Shown here one piece after another: positions 6,947 to 9,973 of a stretch of 9,973 nucleotides of DNA. Each line of letters starts with the position of its first letter. Positions within the stretch are counted from its first letter, which is position 1. The position numbers and the translations under genes are program-made. Under the pieces are notes generated by a model. It saw only the letters and a list, made by a program, of their open reading frames with translations, had not been told where the DNA came from and ran no database searches. The DNA is from Pedobacter sp. (lineage in GTDB: Bacteria; Bacteroidota; Bacteroidia; Sphingobacteriales; Sphingobacteriaceae), in assembly GCA_028287885.1 (NCBI GenBank), contig JAQBOT010000377.1, forward strand, positions 1 to 9,973. The letters are read 5' to 3'.

Positions 6947-8035
6947 ATGAGAAAAGTAATTCTTAGTATTCTATTGGCAGGCGTTGCAAGCGCAACGTAT
7001 GCACAAAAAGGCGAGATTGCTGAGGCGAAGAAGGCGTGGGGGATGTATCAATTAACATCAAGAGGCACTCAACAGCCTATTGCTAAACAATTGGAAAGTT
7101 TAAATACAGCAATCAAACACACCGATGCTGCTATTGCGGATGCTAAATCGAAAGATATGGTTGAAGCATGGTCTTACAGAGCACTGTTAACTTCAACAGC
7201 TGCGCTTATTGATACGACGAATTTGCAAGGGGCGGAAGCTAACTTAAAGCTAGCACAGGAATCTATTGCCAAAAGTAAAACGCTTGATGTCAAAGGATCT
7301 GAAAAAGAAAACATCAGCTTGGCACAGCAAAATGTTTCCAATGCAATAAGGAACATTGGTGTTTTGTCTTACCAAAAAAAGGATTACAAAACAGCGTATG
7401 ACAAATTTGTTCAGGCAACGCAATTGAATCCACAGGATACAGCGATGTATTTGAATGCAGGAATTGCGGCTAGAAATCTGGAAGATTATCCTAAAATGGC
7501 GGAGCAATATAAAAAAGCAATTGCTTTGAATTATCCGCAGTCATCTACCTTATATGAGGAAATGATTACAACTCAGTTGGCTAAACAAAAGGATACCACT
7601 GCTGCAATCGCGTTAATCAACGAGGCTAAAGCGAAATTCCCAGACAACATTTCTTTTGTAACATCTGAAACTCAGATTCACTTACAGAGAGGTGACGTAG
7701 ACAAAGCAGAACAAACATTGAATACTTTGGTAGCTAAAGAGCCAAATAATGCTAGTTTTCAATCTGCATTGGGAAATGTTTATTTACAACAAGCTTTGAA
7801 ATTACAAGGTAACTTGAATAAGATTGATGTTAAAAAAGTAAAAGAGTATACAGCTGTAAAAACCAAAAGAGACGGACTTGTAGAAAAGTCTATTCCTTAT
7901 TTCAAAAAGTCGTTAGAAATTGATCCTAAGAACATTACAGCATTAGAGAACTTGAAAACCATTTATACTTTTAAGAATGACACTAAAAGTTACAATGAAA
8001 TAAAAGCTCGCTTAGATGCAGTAGAGAAAAAGTAA
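6947..8035 (+). CDS. Exported tetratricopeptide-repeat protein downstream of gyrA
   Basis: The product has 362 residues, with a signal peptide (MRKVILSILLAGVASATYA) probably cut before Gln20, so it should act in the periplasm or at the envelope. The rest is helical. An N-terminal region contains EAWSYRALLTSTAALID (73-89). TPR-like units follow at about 133-162 (YKTAYDKFVQATQLNP), 166-196 (YPKMAEQYKKAIALN), 204-231 and 236-266, and a last one lies at 311-341 (IPYFKKSLEIDPKN). TPRs bind other proteins, and no enzymatic motif is seen. Its gap to gyrA is 27 bp with no TAnnTTTG element, so it is probably read from the gyrA promoter, and a strong terminator follows. It shares architecture with the next gene. 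The cellular role is unknown. Confidence 0.9.
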   Translation: MRKVILSILLAGVASATYAQKGEIAEAKKAWGMYQLTSRGTQQPIAKQLESLNTAIKHTDAAIADAKSKDMVEAWSYRALLTSTAALIDTTNLQGAEANLKLAQESIAKSKTLDVKGSEKENISLAQQNVSNAIRNIGVLSYQKKDYKTAYDKFVQATQLNPQDTAMYLNAGIAARNLEDYPKMAEQYKKAIALNYPQSSTLYEEMITTQLAKQKDTTAAIALINEAKAKFPDNISFVTSETQIHLQRGDVDKAEQTLNTLVAKEPNNASFQSALGNVYLQQALKLQGNLNKIDVKKVKEYTAVKTKRDGLVEKSIPYFKKSLEIDPKNITALENLKTIYTFKNDTKSYNEIKARLDAVEKK

Positions 8036-8052
8036 TGGGGTAGTAGCATTTT

Positions 8053-8087
8053 AAAAAGGAGGGGTAATTTTATCCCTCCTTTTTTTT
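8053..8087 (+). terminator. Intrinsic terminator of the gyrA-TPR unit
   Basis: GGAGGGGTA (8058-8066) pairs with TATCCCTCC (8071-8079), with one G-T pair, around a 4-nt loop. Eight T follow (8080-8087), and five preceding A can extend the stem. The T-tract ends 3 bp before the -7 element of the next gene. Confidence 0.93.
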
Positions 8088-8090
8088 GTA

Positions 8091-8098
8091 TAAATTTG
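8091..8098 (+). promoter_or_regulatory. Promoter -7 element of the second TPR gene
   Basis: TAAATTTG is an exact TAnnTTTG match 17 bp before the ATG at 8116. Its -33 region would fall in the hairpin of the preceding terminator, where no TTG is seen. It argues against the upstream TTG at 8086 as a start, since that codon lies in the terminator T-tract, ahead of the predicted transcription start. Confidence 0.6.
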
Positions 8099-8115
8099 TT
8101 TTTAAACACAAGCTT

Positions 8116-9252
8116 ATGAAACTCTACTGTTCGATAGTTGCCACATTATTTTCTATGCAATGTTTTGCGCAAAGTAGCCAGGTACAGATTGCAAGAAACA
8201 ACTTGGGTAAGCTACAAGCGGCAATCAGAACAAACGTAGACACAAAGCAGCAATTTACCATTTTGGGCGAGGGGATTAAGGCTATAGAAGCTGCAACCAA
8301 AGACAAGCGGACTAAGAAATGGCCCGAGACCTGGGCGATCAAAGCGTACTTTTATTCTTATCTGACTTTGATTGACCCGGATGAACAAAGTTCAGAAGAT
8401 AACTACAATAAGAGTCTGAATCTATTGGATACATCCAAAATGCTGAATAGATACGATGAGAACCTTGATTTAATCAACGCAGCTACGCTAAATACGATCA
8501 TTAAAAAACAGAATAAAGGGAGTAAGGCTTATGCAAGTAATGATTTCGCTAACGCATTTACATACTTAAAGGAGGTTAGCGATTACTTTCCAACCGACAC
8601 TGCATTGGCAGTGAATGCAGCATTGTCAGCCCAGAACATACGTGCCTATGATAACGCACTCTTTTATTTCAAGAGGGCAAAAGATAATGGAGCTACAAAC
8701 CCAATGATCTTTCAGTTTCTGGGAAGTTTGTATTCCTCAAAGTTTGATACAGAGAAAGCGATTTCAACGCTAGAAGATGGCTTGAAAGTTAATCCACTTA
8801 ATACTTTTCTTATTAACGATTATATAAACTTGTTGCTTGACAATGAGCAGTATGATAAAGCGCTGGAAAGTATTGCTGCTGTAATCAATTACGATAAAAA
8901 CAACAAGATTCTGTATTTCCTTTACGGATACCTTCAGCAGGTAAAATTAAATAATGAAGTCGCTGTTAAGGCTTATAGGAATGCAATTCAGTTGGACCAA
9001 AATTATTTTCCAGCATTATATCAACTTGCAATCACGTATCTGGATGCAGCATCTGCGGATCTTAAATTAAAATCACCTGAGGGGATTTCAAACTTTGTTG
9101 CTAAGGTAAACCAAGGCGAAAGTATACTTGAACATGCCCATGAGATTAATCCGAATGATGCACACACCATACAGCTGCTTATTGAGATTTATTCGAGAAA
9201 GAATAGACTGGATAAGGTACAAGAGTTGAAGAAGGTGTTGGAGGAGCTATAA
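8116..9252 (+). CDS. Exported tetratricopeptide-repeat protein, paralogue of the preceding gene
   Basis: From ATG at 8116 the product has 378 residues. The start is chosen because it directly begins a signal peptide (MKLYCSIVATLFSMQCFA, cut before Gln19) and lies downstream of an exact -7 element. Frame-open codons back to TTG at 8086 overlap the terminator. The N-terminal helical region has ETWAIKAYFYSYLTLID (71-87), matching EAWSYRALLTSTAALID of the preceding protein. TPR-like units follow at about 136-159, 163-193, 197-227 (TEKAISTLEDGLKVNP), 231-262, 265-295 (AVKAYRNAIQLDQN) and a last one around 331-362. Both proteins have a longer linker before the final repeat. It is probably periplasmic or envelope-associated, with protein-binding as the likely activity. 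No intrinsic terminator is obvious after the stop. The function is unknown. Confidence 0.88.
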   Translation: MKLYCSIVATLFSMQCFAQSSQVQIARNNLGKLQAAIRTNVDTKQQFTILGEGIKAIEAATKDKRTKKWPETWAIKAYFYSYLTLIDPDEQSSEDNYNKSLNLLDTSKMLNRYDENLDLINAATLNTIIKKQNKGSKAYASNDFANAFTYLKEVSDYFPTDTALAVNAALSAQNIRAYDNALFYFKRAKDNGATNPMIFQFLGSLYSSKFDTEKAISTLEDGLKVNPLNTFLINDYINLLLDNEQYDKALESIAAVINYDKNNKILYFLYGYLQQVKLNNEVAVKAYRNAIQLDQNYFPALYQLAITYLDAASADLKLKSPEGISNFVAKVNQGESILEHAHEINPNDAHTIQLLIEIYSRKNRLDKVQELKKVLEEL

Positions 9253-9425
9253 TCGAAAAGAACTAATCCAACTTAACATAATATCAATTATAATAATATA
9301 ATATTTACATAATAACGGACGTCAATTTGAAGTACTCAGTGTTTTATAAGTATGCAGTCTGTCTAAATCTATATTTCGTTATTGTTGCTAATCGCAGTTC
9401 TTCATTTTAATTATCAAAAATTTTC

Positions 9426-9523
9426 CAAGTGCTGGTTTTAGACTTTGATTCATAATTTCACCTTTGTACAGCAGTACTTCCTGTCAATCTTTTTAGTCTT
9501 TATTTTTGCAATTTCAAGTGCTG
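9426..9523 (+). repeat. Short direct repeat CAAGTGCTG in the same intergenic region
   Basis: CAAGTGCTG occurs at 9426-9434 and 9515-9523, each preceded by TTTC or TTTTC. TTTTAG[A/T]CTTT is also repeated at 9436 and 9491. These offsets (89 and 55 bases) do not agree with the 124-131 of the larger duplication, so the region seems to contain several overlapping repeat events or chance matches. Confidence 0.3.
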
Positions 9524-9701
9524 ATTCAATTTTAAATATCAGATCATTGTTCACTGATAGCCAATATCATTAAAGTTTCAATTGTTTAAAGCATTGAGAC
9601 TGCAGTACTCATTATGAATCTTTCTATTCTCGTGTTATACAGTGACATTCTATTCATACCAATATTAAACAGAGCATTTAATTTAGAATATCATTAAAGT
9701 T
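9471..9701 (+). repeat. Diverged tandem duplication of about 110-130 bp
   Basis: Copy one (9471-9577) and copy two (9602-9701) begin with GCAGTACT, carry AATCTTT at the same offset of 15 bases (9486-9492 and 9617-9623), and end with the exact 15-mer AATATCATTAAAGTT (9563-9577 and 9687-9701). The middle is aligned only with gaps. The collinear order of three matching blocks is the main evidence. A third, weaker relative may begin at GCAGT 9354, with AATCT at 9366-9370. Confidence 0.5.
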
Positions 9702-9757
9702 ACGCGACTAGACAACCTTTTAACTTGTAAAAAGACAATAATTACATATTTTACGGC

Positions 9758-9777
9758 AATGATTTAGATAAATCATT
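9758..9777. promoter_or_regulatory. Perfect 9-bp-arm dyad (candidate operator)
   Basis: AATGATTTAGATAAATCATT has two exact 9-bp inverted arms around GA. It directly abuts a candidate -7 element and ends 23 bp before the ATG of the next gene, which suits a dimeric regulator. The regulator is not identified. Confidence 0.45.
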
Positions 9778-9785
9778 TTTATTTG
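9778..9785 (+). promoter_or_regulatory. Candidate -7 element of the last gene
   Basis: TTTATTTG differs from TAnnTTTG at one position and lies 15 bp before ATG 9801, a spacing like that of the other promoters in this window. No clear -33 TTG is seen. Confidence 0.35.
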
Positions 9786-9800
9786 AGCAAAAACGGAAAT

Positions 9801-9973
9801 ATGGGATTAAACTTTACGCTATTATTTGGATTGTTGGCAATTAGTAACCTTGCTGACGCACAAAACTCTGGAATTAAGAAGGAAAATTCAGCAGAAAAGC
9901 CTGCTGTAAGTGCAAGTACACCCACTGTCGCCAGTATGAAAAAATTTGCCGGCTATTTCAACTTCTTTTTTGA
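9801..9973 (+). CDS. Exported protein, N-terminal part; possibly DUF5117-type zinc metalloprotease
   Basis: The frame is open from ATG 9801 to the window end (57 codons plus two bases). A signal peptide (MGLNFTLLFGLLAISNLADA) is probably cut before Gln21, followed by a Lys/Ser/Ala/Pro-rich linker and then SMKKFAGYFNFFF at 45-57. A short linker followed by a K-K-x-x-G-(F/Y)-F segment resembles the start of large Bacteroidota zinc-dependent metalloproteases with DUF5117/DUF5118 domains. The zinc motif (HExxH) would lie hundreds of residues downstream, outside the window, so the family call is tentative. Export is better supported. The ATG fits the signal peptide and the upstream promoter-like sequence. 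Confidence 0.6.
   Translation, partial: MGLNFTLLFGLLAISNLADAQNSGIKKENSAEKPAVSASTPTVASMKKFAGYFNFFF

Larger units (their letters stand above)
9253..9800. other. 548-bp AT-rich intergenic region with diverged repeats and no convincing gene
   Basis: All frames are broken by frequent stops. The longest ATG frame on the plus strand that I noticed is a 27-codon frame at 9614-9697 without a promoter or family resemblance. The region holds several imperfect direct repeats (listed separately), an AT-rich stretch just after the TPR stop (9275-9310), and near-consensus -7 elements such as CACCTTTG (9459-9466) and TCAATTTG that might drive a small RNA. The last 45 bp look like the promoter of the next gene. 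I see no tRNA, no intrinsic terminator and no transposon ends. Confidence 0.6.

Noticed and set aside
8086..8115. TTG start 10 codons upstream of the second TPR gene
   Set aside because: The TTG lies in the terminator T-tract and upstream of the predicted transcription start, and it would bury the signal peptide.
9614..9697. 27-codon frame beginning MNLSILVLYSD in the gene-free region
   Set aside because: It looks protein-like, but no promoter precedes it, the frame is not kept in the other repeat copy, and a frame this short is expected by chance.
1..9973. New defence system, CRISPR array, prophage or mobile element
   Set aside because: There are no cas genes, spaced repeats, integrase, transposase or toxin-antitoxin pairs; a lone AlbA_2 protein is not enough to call a defence system.

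Overview
The window looks like ordinary chromosomal DNA of a Bacteroidota bacterium, most likely from the Sphingobacteriaceae (Pedobacter/Mucilaginibacter-like). The evidence is an AT-rich genome, starts without Shine-Dalgarno sequences, several exact TAnnTTTG promoter -7 elements, and protein sequences (GyrA, HemF, MATE, DUF4442) with a Bacteroidota character. This placement comes from sequence impression, not from a search.

Left part (1-2748). The window opens with the last 32 codons of a plus-strand gene, probably a zinc-dependent alcohol dehydrogenase. It converges on a minus-strand cluster that reads, in transcription order, a DUF4442 hotdog-fold (thioesterase-like) protein, a small Schlafen AlbA_2 plus winged-helix protein, and a MATE-family multidrug exporter. 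Gaps in the cluster are 21 and 27 bp, and the exporter also has its own -7 element just past the preceding stop codon.

Middle part (2749-4333). A 200-bp divergent intergenic region precedes a short Thr-rich lipoprotein gene, which ends at a strong intrinsic terminator. Next comes hemF (oxygen-dependent coproporphyrinogen III oxidase, haem synthesis), whose start is fixed by an exact -7 element and which has a perfect dyad just upstream of that element.

Right part (4334-9973). gyrA is followed after 27 bp by an exported TPR protein, probably in one transcript ending at a strong terminator. A second exported TPR protein with the same architecture follows from its own promoter, placed 3 bp after that terminator, so the two look like tandem paralogues. 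Then come 548 bp without a convincing gene, containing diverged direct repeats and ending in a 20-bp dyad. The window closes with the first 57 codons of an exported protein, possibly a DUF5117-type zinc metalloprotease.

No CRISPR array, rRNA, tRNA, insertion sequence, phage gene or recognisable new defence system is visible. The points most worth a second look are Met in place of Asp/Glu at the quinolone-binding position of GyrA, a lipoprotein in which every mature Asp lies in a Bacteroidota O-glycosylation sequon, the repeat-filled intergenic region at 9253-9800, and operator-like dyads at three promoters.
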